This document shows positions 10,557 through 22,339 of a DNA stretch of 64,000 bases, piece by piece (the first letter of the stretch is position 1; every line of letters starts with the position of its first letter). The translations under genes and the position numbers were made by a program. A model generated the notes under the pieces. The model was not told the DNA's origin. It saw only the letters and a program-made list of their open reading frames with translations, and did not search any database. This DNA is from Adiantum capillus-veneris (lineage: Eukaryota; Streptophyta; Polypodiopsida; Polypodiales; Pteridaceae), in assembly GCA_014529385.2 (NCBI GenBank), contig CM043963.1:109222912-109286911 (forward strand), written 5' to 3'.

Positions 10557-11029
10557 ATCAGATGTCTGGTGTGCATGGAGTGGTCTAGTTGTGATGAGCT
10601 TTCAAGTAGCATGTATTTTAAGGAAGATTGTGGAAGTGATGCCTTGGCTGATTGTTACTAGTGGGACTGATAATTGCTCTGTCAGCGTGTCTTTGAATCA
10701 CTCAGAAGAGGGTCTCTGTCTATGAGTGTTCTTAGGAAGTAAATATTTATTCATGTATAAATGTGCTGGACATCTTCACTTGCTAATGCAATCTGAAGAT
10801 CTGTATTACCTGAAAGATGAGTTTTTAGCTTGCCGACATTTGTTGTATTTGATATTATTTATAGACAAGATATGCATGCGCTTGTGCATGCATTTGTGGA
10901 AGGAAGAGAGAGAGAAACAAATCAATGTACATGTGTGGTGTATACTCTTGTCATTTCAAAGAAAAGTAAAGGCTGAACTGAAAATAGAAAGGCTGTAGCC
11001 AACTGATAAGCTGATGCTAGGACTCAAAT
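10557..11029. other. 3' flank of the U-box gene
   Basis: Probable 3' UTR and spacer. No coding signal was recognised and no polyadenylation signal was assigned. Confidence 0.5.
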
Positions 11030-11399
11030 CTGCATGGGGGGGGTGGTCATACGGTTGGCGATTATATGGTTGGATAGAGCATGGAGCCTGATGTGTTAAT
11101 ATAAGCATTGGGTATGCAAGCATGAGAAGCAATCTAGCCAGCTCCATCGTGTACTATACTGGGGATGGAGTATGGTGTATATCAAAGAGGGAGTTGTCAC
11201 CAGCTCCTTCAAGAATTCAATACGAGCTGGCCAGGTGATCTGCAGTTTCTCAGTGAAATTGGTCTTTTACCTCTGTCACCTCTCCTTGGTAGAGACGGAG
11301 CATCTGAAAACCAAGTGCTCTCTGGCTCCTGCTGATCCCGAGTATTTTTGCCCTCTGTTGGGTGACTCCCTGGCTGCGCGGGGGGAGTGTACAAGGCAT

Positions 11400-11431
<32 letters not shown>

Positions 11432-11770
11432 TGAGGGTGGCGACCATGATGGTTGGATGGAGCATGGAGCTCGATGTTTTACTATAGGCATAGGGTATAC
11501 AAGCATGATGTGTAATCTAGCTAGCTCCATCTTGTACTATACTGGGGATGGAGTATGGTTTATATCAGAGAGGAAGTTTGTCATCAGCTCCATGAAGAAT
11601 TTAATCTGAGCTTGCCATGTGATCTGCAGTTTCTCGGTGGAATTGGTCTTCTACCTCTTATCACCTCTCCTTGGTAGAAATGAAGTATCCGAAAACCAAG
11701 CGCGCTCTGGCTCCTGCTGATCCCGAGTGTTTTTGCCCTCTGCAAGGTGACTCCCTGCTGCGCAGGGGAC
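11030..11770. repeat. Tandem duplication (~370 bp x 2) split by a G29 tract
   Basis: The segment 11038-11395 recurs at about 11435-11767. Shared landmarks are GTACTATACTGGGGATGGAG, GTGATCTGCAGTTTCTC and CTCCTGCTGATCCCGAGT, in the same order and spacing. The copies differ at roughly 10-15% of positions. Between them is a run of 29 G at 11400-11428. No coding function is recognised. Confidence 0.9.
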
Positions 11771-11934
11771 AGGAGGTGCAGTGGATCTCTAAAAGTATTT
11801 AGTGATCTGCGTCTTGTCCCCCACTTCTTGTTGTTTGTGCCTATAAGGAAAGCTCCTTGTGTCATTGAATGTCTAGTATCTAAAGTCCACCCAGCCTGCC
11901 CTGATGCACTGACTCTAAGAGTTGACAGAAGTAT

Positions 11935-13400
11935 CTATCCTAGTGGCCCTGTAGCCACATATATAACGCTACTTATCCTCCACCTCCCCATGCTCCTCAC
12001 CATCCATCTCCTCCCTACAAAGTCTGCATATTCTCTCGTCTCAGTCTCAAGGTGATGTGATGAAACCTTTCGATGGCCAATTGCCACTCTAGAACCATGT
12101 GGTAAAATGGCCTCCATGTATTTAGGTCTCTTTAAGAATCCATCCTTTGAAATGCTCATAAAGTGCTCTGTAGTGCAGCATTTTTGGAGGTAGGGGTTGT
12201 TTGGGTGATATCCATGCCTCGTAACGATAGTTGAAAAGGGTCTTGCTTCAAGACTTTGCTTTCCTCTTGCTATGTGCGAGGTGGATGTGTGTTGTCTCTG
12301 TCGTATTGGAATGGTGGGAGGCGGTCCATCTCTAGTCCCTATTGCTGCGTGAGCGAGACATATCATGATCCCCTATCCCTTGCCAGCTCTTTGTAAGTAT
12401 TGGAAGCTCTATATGATAGTTGGTTAGATAGTAACTTTCGGAATCTCTCTAGAAGACGCATGGTCTGAAGTGTGCCCTCCACCATCATGGGTAATGCATC
12501 AAACTCAGCGTGAACAAAAGAGGTATTGGGGGTTTGCTGCGTATAATACGTACCATCATGAGGGTGCACATACCATAGCCGTATATCAATGGTTGTGTGA
12601 CTAGAGTCTCAAAAAGCCACCCCTTCGTCCGGGGCCCATCGAAATGTGCTAGTGGCACTGGCATTGATACACTATCTCTAGCATGGCCAAAGCAACATAT
12701 CCCCGTGTCCGTTTGGCCCTAATTGTTGGTCCCTTAGTGAATCGTGTGGCAGTGACAGAGGAGGTGACCCCAAGGTAAGTATGTACAAAAATCATCTAAT
12801 GCATGTTGGCGTTGTTGTAGACCTCCCAATTTGATATCATCAGCATAAAACATAACATCTCATCAAAGCATAGATACCCCATCTCAGGGGCAATAAGGAT
12901 CCCAAGTGACTATGCATTAGAAAAGTCTCTCGTGGCAATGTGTTGAAGGCTTTGCAGCAGTCTACAAAGCAGCAACATAGCTTTCTCTTCCTCAACCTGG
13001 CCTATCAATCAAATATCTCAAAGTGAATACATGATCAATGGTAGAGAAGGCTCGCGTGAAGCGTACTTGTCCGGATGCGTGTAAGCCTTCATGCTCCATA
13101 AAGTATGGGCAAGACATGGCCAACCATGATCGTCTTGTAGCTGGTTGGAGCGAGCATATTTCATGCTTTGTTGATCGACACAATGGTGCATCCACTTGGC
13201 TGGTAAACCCTCCATTAGTGCCCTGTTGAACATGTGTGCAAGAAAAGGAACTAGTGAATTTACTACATATAAAATATGCTCACCCTGTAAGCGCATGTGG
13301 TTAGTTGTGCGTCCATGATGGAGATGGTGGGTAACATTCACACTATGCCCTCCCACAAATCAAACACCGAGGTGGGCCACTGTCACAAAATTTTCTTTGT
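11935..13400 (-). pseudogene. Non-LTR (LINE) reverse transcriptase remnant
   Basis: Read on the minus strand from 13400 downwards, the order is that of a LINE ORF2. First comes FLAHMFNRALMEGLPAKW (pre-RT/RT finger), then an IMVGHTL-like stretch, then AFSTIDHVFTLRYLIDRP, and then in another frame LCCCFVDCCKAFNTLPRE, the RT block usually written FVDFxKAFDxV. The C-terminal part (FDALPMMVEGTLQTMRLLERF at 12440-12500 and KVSSHHLETE near 12080) resembles the post-RT region of plant LINEs. Stops and frameshifts are frequent. No endonuclease domain or poly-A end was identified. Confidence 0.75.
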
Positions 13401-13423
13401 CCACAAAACTGCCACACGCTATC

Positions 13424-13730
13424 TTTTTTTTTTTTGAGAAGTACCTACAACTTTGAAATTACAACACACACACCTAAACACCATCCTTTTTTTTTTTGAG
13501 AATTACCTACAACTTTGAAGTAACAACACACACACACACCCAATCCTCATAGAAGGAGGTAGCCTGACTCTTAAGGTGGGTCTTCTCGGCCGGATAAGGT
13601 TGGCCAACCCATTATATGGACTAGGGGAACGACCCCTAAGGGCTACATGTTACACGAGCTGTCAAGGGGGTTAAACCCAAGACCTTGGACACAAGGGGCT
13701 CTTGCTCTACCAATTGAGCTAGCCCTTGTT
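13424..13730 (-). mobile_element. tRNA-derived SINE
   Basis: On the minus strand the head begins GGGCTAGCTCAATTGGTAGA. The Pol III A box is TAGCTCAATTGG (13710-13721) and the B box GGTTTAACCCC (13667-13677), each one base from the plant consensus and at tRNA-like spacing. A ~170-bp unrelated body follows, then an A-rich tail (A11, seen as T11 at 13487-13497). The tail module of 63 bp, including a second A12, is duplicated at 13424-13486. The head resembles a tRNA but lacks a convincing full cloverleaf, so it is a SINE and not a tRNA gene. Confidence 0.75.
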
Positions 13731-13739
13731 GACTATAAA

Positions 13740-14047
13740 TAAATGTCATCTTGGTCTCCAAGTCGTGAGTTTTCTCTTCACCACTAAAGAACAATGCATT
13801 TTGCACGCTCGTAGCCTGTTGCCCACATATAATGCACCCGATGCTTGATCTCGTCGCACATAATTTTGATGGATGTGTTGGAGATTGTAGGTAGCTTGTG
13901 ATAAGAATTACATTAAAGATAACTTCTATCACCAAGGGCTCTCTGGAATTAGACACCATGGCATGGATTGATTGAGAGAGAGGAGGAGATTCTAAGCTAA
14001 CAATGGAAGAGAACATGCACTATGAAGTTCTTTATTAAGGGGCGGTA
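13740..14047. other. No recognised feature
   Basis: Neither protein nor RNA similarity is recognised. A purine-rich TTAAGGGGCGGTA ends just before TGTTGATA at 14048, which could mark an LTR boundary. Confidence 0.35.
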
Positions 14048-15729
14048 TGTTGATATAAGCATATTGACACCTTGATTTTTGGCCCATTTTTTAAGGTGAC
14101 TAGTTATTCATTCTTTGATAGACACACTTCAAAAACTAACAAATTAATACACTTTACAAAACTTGTTAGGGCTAGTAAGGAGGAGAGGGTCACGAAGGGA
14201 TGAGACAACTCATGAGGAGGCATCTCAAGTGGTATATTGTGTTGGGGACGGCCTCTGTTTCGTGGAGCTTGTGGCTTGCACCCATCAAGGACCTGAGTGT
14301 GATGGATCCTACATATCTTTGGTCCTTCCAAGATCATCTTGTAGAGCCTTCCTCAACATCGACCACTTTCTCTTTCCCTTTTCGGTGCCACCTACGGAGA
14401 AAACTATATATTTAGTATTTTAAATACCATCATAACACATTTATTGTCTACAATGGAAAGTATTACCTTTTCTTGAGTCCATTTCGTTCAGTGGGCACTT
14501 CCCTTTTCGGTAGTCAAGGGACCTAGGGAAAACCAACCACCATTTGCTTCCCATAAGCTGCTCAATCATCTTTATGGGGAATATCTAGGCCTCCTCTTGC
14601 TCACCAAAAGCGCATGCATTGGTTGGATGCTCATGATAAGATCTTGCTACCTGAATGCCTGTTCCTTGAGTCCATTTCGTTCGCTAGGCACTTCCCTTTT
14701 CGGTAGTCAAGGGACCTAGGGAAAGACAACCACCATTTGCTTCCCATAAGGTGCTCAATCATCTTTATGGGGAATATCTAGGCCTCCTCTTGCTCACCAA
14801 AAGCACATGCATTGGTTGGATGCTCATGATACCATCTTGCTACGTGAATGCCTGTTTGGTGGACACAACGGACTGACACATAATAGGCGGATGTACACCA
14901 AACCCTGTAATACTCGCTCATTTTTTCGAACAAAGCGGTGTAATTCAGCTAATGAAGATTTGTAATTGTAATATATTTTGGCATACCCTCTCAACCTCTC
15001 TGAGTCTACACCCCTTGTAAGTGGCCGAATGGCCGTGGGAGAGTTCCCTTAGCCTTTTAAGTCAAAACCCTTAGTTTTAGAAAAGGAGTTTTGAACTTTC
15101 ATTGTGAGAGCCTCTTGCTGCTACAAGTTGTAATCCTCTTTTCTCGTAGAATGGTAATTAGAATTCATTTCCGAATAGCACATTGTGTTCCTTGACTCTT
15201 GCTCTACAATTTAAGTATAACCATTCTCAATTCTGCTGTGATTCCCGACGCATTGCTTGTGAGCTAAATGCATTGATTTGAAGGTTGAAATGGTTTTTTT
15301 TAATGTTTTAACCATGGATAAGTGTTTCTATGCTTAAGGGGGATCTTTTCGTATAGTTCTGTTTCAGTCTTTTGCACATTTTTTGTGATGGTTCATGATT
15401 TATGTACCTTCCCGAATGGTTGCAGAACTTGGTAGGATTGTGCCCCTAGGTGTTGTAGTACCTCTCCTTAAGTTTCGTTGCTTTCGAATTCGTTTGGATG
15501 TCGAGAAGGCGTGATGACTTAAAGCGGTGAGATTGGATGCATACTGATTCTCTGACTAAGAAGTGGTTGATTTTCTTTTGTCATATGAGAGGCCCTCTGA
15601 GTTCACTTTGGTGAGATTGACATTCTCATTAAGTCTCCGTGTCCCATCCCGGGTCGCTTCCTTGCATATTGATATTATTTTAGTACAAAAAGCTATGCTG
15701 CAGACATCCGTCGCGGTGATCCGCTAACA
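14048..15729 (+). mobile_element. Probable LTR of an old Ty3-gypsy (Tat/Athila-like) element
   Basis: The right boundary is supported: GCTAACA ends at 15729 and is followed after one base by a primer-binding-site-like sequence. The left boundary at TGTTGATA (14048) is tentative. It is chosen because the LTR at 43591 also starts TGTTGATA after a purine tract. The interval includes a 193-bp tandem duplication and no coding sequence. Confidence 0.4.
14472..14852. repeat. 193-bp tandem duplication
   Basis: Two copies start at 14472 and 14665 with CTTGAGTCCATTTCGTTC. Both contain CCCTTTTCGGTAGTCAAGGG and AATCATCTTTATGGGGAATA, and they are well over 90% identical. The copy is young compared with the surrounding decayed sequence. 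Confidence 0.95.
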
Positions 15730-15730
15730 T

Positions 15731-15748
15731 TGACGTCGTTGCCGAGGA
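15731..15748 (+). other. Primer binding site, tRNA-Asp type (decayed)
   Basis: The sequence TGACGTCGTTGCCGAGGA matches the plant tRNA-Asp-type primer site (TGGCGCCGTTGCCGGGGA) at 15 of 18 bases. All three differences are C/G-to-T/A transitions. Tat/Athila-type gypsy elements commonly use this tRNA (established knowledge). About 550 bp of leader-like sequence follow before copia element 1 interrupts it. Confidence 0.55.
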
Positions 15749-16301
15749 AACAAATCCTTAGGTGGTGAGTGACTCAGTGTAGAAAAAAAATCCATTCCAA
15801 AGTTTTTGACACCCATTCCGCTTACATATAGACAGTAAAGTAGCTAGATGTAGGTTTAGTGCTTAGTAGAGACTAGAGTCTGAGACTAGCCAGTGCTACT
15901 CCTTATGAGTAAAGAAAGTTGTGAGTGAAGTACAAGAGAGTATTCCGTTCTTTGATTTTTCCATGCTTGAAAAGCATTGTTCCACCATACACTTCGTTGT
16001 CGTTTTTGTACTGCTAAATTCATTTATGGTTGTAAATTTATTTTACTTTATAGGAGTACGTTAAGTAACAATTTGCACCATCATTCGGGGCCAAAAGGAT
16101 TGAGAAAAAAGTTTTCCAGAACCTTATTTTGATGTCAAAGACCATAACTCTGAAAAGTTGAAAAACTGATAATCAGAGCTTCAAAACTGAACCAAACCCT
16201 GTAAAACCTTCAAAAAGGGGATAGATAAGCTTGTTAGAAATAGATTGTGCAAAAAATTTCCAATTTGCCTGTCCAACATGGATCGTGATCCATGTACCTT
16301 T
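15749..16301. other. Leader-like sequence interrupted by copia element 1
   Basis: Non-coding. It holds the palindrome at 16277-16294 and ends in the target-site duplication CCTTT (16297-16301) of copia element 1. The same host sequence resumes at 21485. Confidence 0.5.
16277..16294. repeat. Palindrome CATGGATCRTGATCCATG, copy 1
   Basis: Imperfect palindrome CATGGATCGTGATCCATG. A perfect version lies at 21732-21749, and 25 bases around it are nearly identical. With copia element 1 and one target duplication removed, the two are 272 bp apart. Confidence 0.85.
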
Positions 16302-16528
16302 TGTTACCATATACATGTGGTAGTGATGTGTGTGAACACACTAGGACCGCCGGGGCATTTTTTCCCTCTTTAGGAGGTTTTTTCCCCCGTGCATTGTATA
16401 TACGCCCATCACTCTAGGGCTATCTATCTTTCCATTGCACACTAAGTAACACACTCTCTATTGTGTGCCTTGAGCTTCCTTCGTCTTCTCCAAGCTGTGT
16501 GTGTTTCTCTGCAACCCTAATTCCAACA
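16302..16528 (+). repeat. 5' LTR of copia element 1
   Basis: 227 bp. It contains a TGTATATACG TATA-like box at about 16395 and ends at 16528, two bases before the primer site. Confidence 0.95.
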
Positions 16529-16530
16529 AT

Positions 16531-16541
16531 TGGTATCAGAG
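16531..16541 (+). other. Primer binding site of copia element 1
   Basis: TGGTATCAGAG is complementary to the 3' end of plant initiator tRNA-Met and starts two bases after the LTR. Confidence 0.9.
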
Positions 16542-16890
16542 AAGGTCACGTCCTCCTGGGCTTAGTCGTCAGCTGCTCCAGCACACGCCTGCTCACTTTC
16601 TCCGATTTCGGTGAGCTTTGGCGAGCGTTCGCAGGTCGACAAATATTTTGGGAAAGCTCAAAGAGCTTGGTCTGCTCAGAATTTTGATTTGGACTCATTT
16701 CGGCCTCCGTTTCCACTACGGGCAGTACTACACAGGCTATTTCGTCATTTTGTGCAGATTTTCTGTCAGTGCCGTTTTCTGCATAACAGGTGCCTTATAG
16801 TCTTCTACGGTTTGTGCTATATAGCACAAGTTGTTCCCGCTCCATTTCTCCTATTTTCGGGCAGTTTTCACATCAGGTGCAGCATTTACC

Positions 16891-19800
16891 ATGGCTGACA
16901 ACAACAACACAGATGTGTTCAAGATGTTTGTTGTTGAGGACAGGTTGGATGGGGACAACTACCCTATGTGGGCTTATATGATGCAACATGTTCTTGTGTC
17001 AAAAGGTGTCTGGAACATTGTGCAGGGCATTGATGTACGTCCTGGTTCTGAAGATATAGGCGATGTTGAGGATGTTGCAGGTCTTGCTGCAAGGATTGCA
17101 GCTGTTAGAGTTGTTTTGCCTACGGCAGAACAAGCTCGTTGGGATGTTAAGGATGCGCAGGCTCATGCATTGATTGCGTTGTCTGTGAAGCGCACCATTA
17201 TTCCTCACATCCGTTCAGCAAAATCTGCAAAACAGGCTTGGGATATTCTAGCAGGTCTTTATGCAAGCCGCAATGAGGCTAAAATTGCTTTGCTGCGTAA
17301 AGAGCTAGAGTCGAAGATTATGCATGAGGAAGATGATATGGACACTTTCCTTGCTAGTGTCAAGGATATCAATGAGCAACTCATTTCTGCGGGTGAAGTC
17401 ATTTCGGACAGTTCCCTTGTGCAGACTGTTCTTGATGCCTTACCAGATTCCTACGAGACTTTTGCTAGTACTTGGAGACTCATGACGCAAGGAAATCCTG
17501 AAGTTGTCAAGTTTGATGCATTATGCACATTGCTGTTGCAAGAGTCACTTTCTAGAAAAAACAGGACTAGGCAGCGTGCAGTTGAACAGGCTTTTATTGC
17601 TTCTCAAAGAAAGGGTGGTAATAGTAATGCAGCCACTTCTTATGGTTCTGCTGCGAGTGGCAAAAATTCTGTTCCTAATGCTTCTGGTGGCAGCACTTCG
17701 TCTGGCAATTCTGGTGATAAGGGCAAAAAGAAGATGCGTTGCCATTTTTGTAAAGCCAATGATCACTTGATCAAGTCGTGTCCTAAGTTGAAGGCCAAAG
17801 AGGCTAAGAAGAAAGAGGGTGGTTCCACTCCAAATGCTGGTTCCACTACAAATGCAGCCATTGTTGAGTCTTCTGTGAGAGGAGATTGTGATGCTGATGT
17901 TGATGCAGAATGGGCTTTTAGCGCAGAGTGCACTTACAATCCTGCTGTCCATGATGCATGTTTGTCAGTTGCTGCAGATTCACATGTGTGGTATTTCGAC
18001 AGTGGTGCTACAAAGCACATTACCTCACATCCTGAATTGTTTACCTCTCTCGAGTATGTCCCTCATGGGAATTCAGTCACTTGTGCCAACAACGCCTCTT
18101 ATCCAGTTCAGGGAGTTGGAAAGATTGTGCTCACTGCTGCTAATGGCAGTTCCTTCACACTTGTTGATGCACTTTATGTACTTGGGATCAAGAAGAATCT
18201 CTTGTCTGTATCCGCACTTGCTAGACTTGGACTTGTAGTCAAATTTGTGGATGACAGATGTACAGTTCATGATCTCAGTTTTGGTGATGAAATTGTTGCA
18301 TCTGGGCTTTTGTGCCGTGGGCTGTATAAGCTCACTTTGTATGACAAGTGTGGACAAAATTTTGCAAATGCTGTTGCAGATTCAAGGGCTATTTCAGATG
18401 CAAAACTTTGGCATGCACGTTTTGGTCATGTGAATTTTGCCAGTTTGTTGCGTTTGCAGAAATCTGATATGGTTGCTTCTTTGCCGCCTCTTGAAGCACC
18501 TGTCAAACATGTTTGTGAAGGCTGTATTCTGGGTAAAATGCAGCGTTCTAAGTTTCCAAAGGATGGTCCAGTTAGGGCCACATGCAGGTTGCAGCTTGTG
18601 CATAGTGATGTTTGTGGGCCCATGCAAACTCCGTCCTTGGGCAATTACCTGTACTTCGTGACTTTCATTGATGATTACTCCAGGCATGCATGGGTATTTC
18701 CGCTTAAAGCGAAGTCCGAAGTTTTTATGTGCTTCAAACAATTTCTGGCTATGGCTGAAAATGTCTCAAAATGTACTATGGGCACCCTCCGTTCCGATCG
18801 AGGCGGGGAGTATATGTCTCATGAATTTAATGCATTTCTGGCTAGTCGTGGGATAAAACACCAATGTACAGTGCCTTATACACCTCAGCAAAATGGTGTT
18901 GCTGAGAGGAAAAACAGGTCACTAACGGAAATGGCACGATGTATGGTCAAAAGTCAAGCTTTGCCGCATTCTTTTTGGCTTGAGGCCATCATGTGTGCCA
19001 CTTATGTACTTAACAGGTGTCCTACGAAAGCTTTGCAGTCTATTACTCCATATGAAGCATGGCATGATAGAAATCCTTCTATTGAGCACATGCGTGTTTT
19101 TGGCTGTTTGGCATATGCTTTGGTGCCACAAGTGCAGCGCAGAAAATTGGATGATAAGGCTGTCAAATGTATTTTTGTTGGTTATAGTGCTGAAAGCAAA
19201 GGTTACAAGTTGTATCATCCGCAAACAAAAAGTATTCTGGTTTCACGGGATGTAGTGTTTGTGGAAGATTCTGTTCAGCCCTTGCTGTCATGTACTAGAG
19301 ACAGTAATGTAAGCTCACAGGACATTTATGACACTTTGTTGCCTCTTTTCAGTGGTGGAAATACGTATGTAAGTTCCAATGAGGCAAATGTACAGCCTAT
19401 GGGGGTTTCTGAAAATGTTTTAGAACAGCCTATTACTGATGCAGATGTACATGATGTACTTGATGAGGAAAGGGCTGAAAATGAGCAGGCTAGAGGTATG
19501 CCAAAATGGCTGGTGCACACTTTGCGTGACAGTAAATTGGATGCACCTTTATCTAGTCGTACTCGTTCAGGCTCTCGCCATGCATCTTATGCATCAGATT
19601 GTTATGCTTTGGCTGTGTCTAGTTTACATGATGTTGAGGAGCCTCTGTCTTTTGATGAAGCACAGAATTCAGAAAATTGGATTGCTGCCATGAAATCAGA
19701 ATATGATGCACTTATAGAGAATGACACATGGACTTTATGTGATTTGCCTCCTGGCAAAAAGGCCATTGGTACGAAGTAGGTTTACAAGTTGAAACGCAAG

Positions 19801-21177
19801 CCGGATGGTGAGATCGATCGCCATAAGGCTCGACTTGTTGCAAAGGGTTATGCACAACAAAAAGGCATAGATTATGAAGAGACTTTTGCTCCCACTTGTC
19901 GTATGACTACTGTGCGTTTTCTATGTGCATTGGCAGCTCATTTTGGTTGGGATGTACATCAATCAGACATTGTTACTGCTTTCTTGAATGGTGACATATT
20001 TGAGGAAGTTTATGTAACGCAGCCTCGCGGTTTTGTCATAAAAGGACAAGAGGACAAAGTGTGCAAATGTAACAAGGCTTTGTATGGGATGAAGCAATCT
20101 CCTCGTGCTTGGTATGAGAAAGCTGACACTCATTTGGTCAAATAAGGCTTTCGTAACAGTCCACCAGAAAGCACATTGTATGTAAAGCGTGAGGGTGATG
20201 TACCTTTCATTGTGGTTCTTTATGTTGATGATTTGCTGATCACTGGACCAAATGAGAGACATATTGCTGAATTTAAGGCTGATTTGAATGCTACTTTCAA
20301 GATGAAAGATTTGGGGCTGTTGCATCATTACTTGGGTATACAGGTTAAGCAGTGTGATGGTGGTATTGCCTTGTGTCAGAAAAGTTACATAGAGACATTG
20401 CTATGTAAGTTTGGACTTGAGGATTGCAAACCTATTGCCACTCCCATGGAAACAGGTTTGAAGTTGAGTCTACATGATGCTGGCGATCCTGCTGATGTCA
20501 CTCTTTACCAAACTGCTGTTGGCTGCCTCATTTATGTATGCAACACGAGGCCAGATATTCAGTTTGCAGTCTCGCAGGTCAGCAGATTTATGCATAGCCT
20601 TGGGTCTAAGCATTGGCAGGCTGTCAAGAGGATTTTCCGCTACCTTAGTGGCACTTTACATCTTGGCTTGTTTTATCCCAAGTGGGGATCATTGCTGCCA
20701 GACTTACATGCTTTTTCGGACTCAGATTGGGCTGGTTGTTTTGACACGAGAGTGTCCACAAGTGGTTTTTGTTTCATGCTTGGCAGTTCATGTATATCAT
20801 GGTTGAGCAAGAAGCAACCTACTGTGGCCACTTCGAGTTGTGAGGCTGAGTACAGGGCAGTCTTCACAGCTACGGTTGAGTGTGTATGGCTCAGACGCCT
20901 TATAGATTACTTGGGTGTTGGACAGGACATTGCCAACACTATCTACACTGACAGTCAGAGCGCATTGGCAGTTGCGAGGAACCCAGTTTTTCATGCTCGC
21001 ACAAAGCACATTGAGGTGCATTACCACTATGTCAGGGAGAGGCTCTCAGCAGGAGAGATCAGCTTGGCTTATGTGCCAACACAGGACAACCTTGCAGATC
21101 TTTTCACAAAGGCATTGTCTCGTGAGAAGCTTGAAGCTTTCCGCAAAGCTTTGGGCTTACTCCCCTTTGTGGACTGA
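16891..21177 (+). pseudogene. Copia gag-pol, one frame with two stops
   Basis: A single frame of 1,429 codons. The start at 16891 (MADNNNTDVF) is the first Met of the conserved gag and matches 34163 in element 2. In order: gag; zinc knuckle CHFCKANDHLIKSC (residue ~283); protease motif DSG (WYFDSGATKHI, ~370); integrase zinc finger with both His and both Cys (CEGCILGK); integrase core with SDRGGEY and QNGVAERKNR; RT with [12 protein letters not shown] and YVDD in VVLYVDDLL; RNase H with SDSDWAGC and SSCEAEY. A TAG at 19777-19779 replaces the TGG still present in element 2, and a TAA at 20143-20145 lies inside RT before the YVDD motif. Protease and integrase look intact, but a full RT cannot be made without readthrough. 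Confidence 0.95.
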
Positions 21178-21252
21178 TCCTGTCCTCAGGGCATGGCACT
21201 TCCCTTTACTCATGTGCCAGCTCTCGTTCACCACATCACTGTAGAGGGGATT

Positions 21253-21479
21253 TGTTACCATATACATGTGGTAGTGATGTGTGTGAACACACTAGGACCG
21301 CCGGGGCATTTTTTCCCTCTTTAGGAGGTTTTTTCCCCCGTGCATTGTATATACGCCCATCACTCTAGGGCTATCTATCTTTCCATTGCACACTAAGTAA
21401 TACACTCTCTATTGTGTGCCTTGAGCTTCCTTCGTCTTCTCCAAGCTGTGTGTGTTTCTCTGCAGCCCTAATTCCAACA
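21253..21479 (+). repeat. 3' LTR of copia element 1
   Basis: 227 bp, two differences from the 5' LTR. Preceded by the polypurine tract and followed by CCTTT. Confidence 0.95.
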
Positions 21480-21484
21480 CCTTT

Positions 21485-21932
21485 TTGGAAAAATATGCTA
21501 GAACTGTTTCCTTTGCTTAGAACAGGCTCTCAAGCACCAGAACCTTGAGTTTGGTCAGAAATAGAGTACTAAAAGGTCATTTAAATCAAGAAATTGGATT
21601 GAGCAAAGCAAAACCTTGGAAATTGAGAAAAATTGAACTCCTACTTGTCCAAATTCAAAAAGGGAAGAGAACTGGATCAACTAGAAGCAGAGAACTAGCA
21701 GAACCAAAAATCATGACCAGATGCTTCTCAACATGGATCATGATCCATGTACCAAGTAGACATCTGACAGTGAAATCTGACCAGTGTACTCCTGATTACT
21801 AGGGGAACAACTTTTTCAAAAGGAACCATAGCCAAAAGTGAAAAAACCTAATCAAAATACCAAGTCTTACCAAATGGCGAGCGAACATTCTCGAGCAAAG
21901 AGAAAACCGAGCGACTTTCTCACAAGCATTGA

Positions 21933-21934
<2 letters not shown>
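21485..21934. other. Continuation of the interrupted leader
   Basis: Non-coding. Carries the perfect palindrome at 21732-21749 and ends in a microsatellite. Confidence 0.45.
21732..21749. repeat. Palindrome CATGGATCATGATCCATG, copy 2
   Basis: A perfect 18-bp palindrome flanked by AA and TACC exactly as in copy 1. Confidence 0.9.
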
Positions 21935-22006
<72 letters not shown>

Positions 22007-22141
22007 GGCATCAAACGTCCCAAAAAAAAAACCCTTGAAACAATCAACGTGGATTGTTTTAGGGTTTTATTTTATTTTTTGTTTTTGGCGAACTCTTTGA
22101 GGGTATTTTTTTGTTTTTGGAGGTTTGATGCAACCACCATG

Positions 22142-22173
<32 letters not shown>

Positions 22174-22249
22174 AACCATTATTTTAGGCTTTTTTCTTTA
22201 GTTTTTGAAGGTTTGATGTCACTACCATGCCTGACTCTCTCTCTCTCTC

Positions 22250-22339
<90 letters not shown>

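Larger units (their letters stand above)
16302..21479 (+). mobile_element. Ty1-copia retrotransposon, element 1 (5,178 bp)
   Basis: A structurally complete element. The LTRs are 227 bp each, begin TGTTACC and end CCAACA, and differ at two positions (TAACAC versus TAATAC, GCAACCC versus GCAGCCC), so insertion was recent. Perfect 5-bp target duplications CCTTT lie at 16297-16301 and 21480-21484. The primer site TGGTATCAGAG (16531) fits initiator tRNA-Met, and GTAGAGGGGA (21241-21250) is the polypurine tract. It inserted into the leader of an older element. A close relative is at 33574-38750. Confidence 0.97.

Noticed and set aside
13660-13730. tRNA gene on the minus strand
   Set aside because: A and B boxes are present but the sequence continues into a SINE body with an A tail, and no complete cloverleaf is evident.
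16831-16890. Start of copia gag at the upstream in-frame ATG (16831)
   Set aside because: The conserved gag begins at 16891. The leader frame is not conserved in coding terms and the same downstream ATG is used in element 2.
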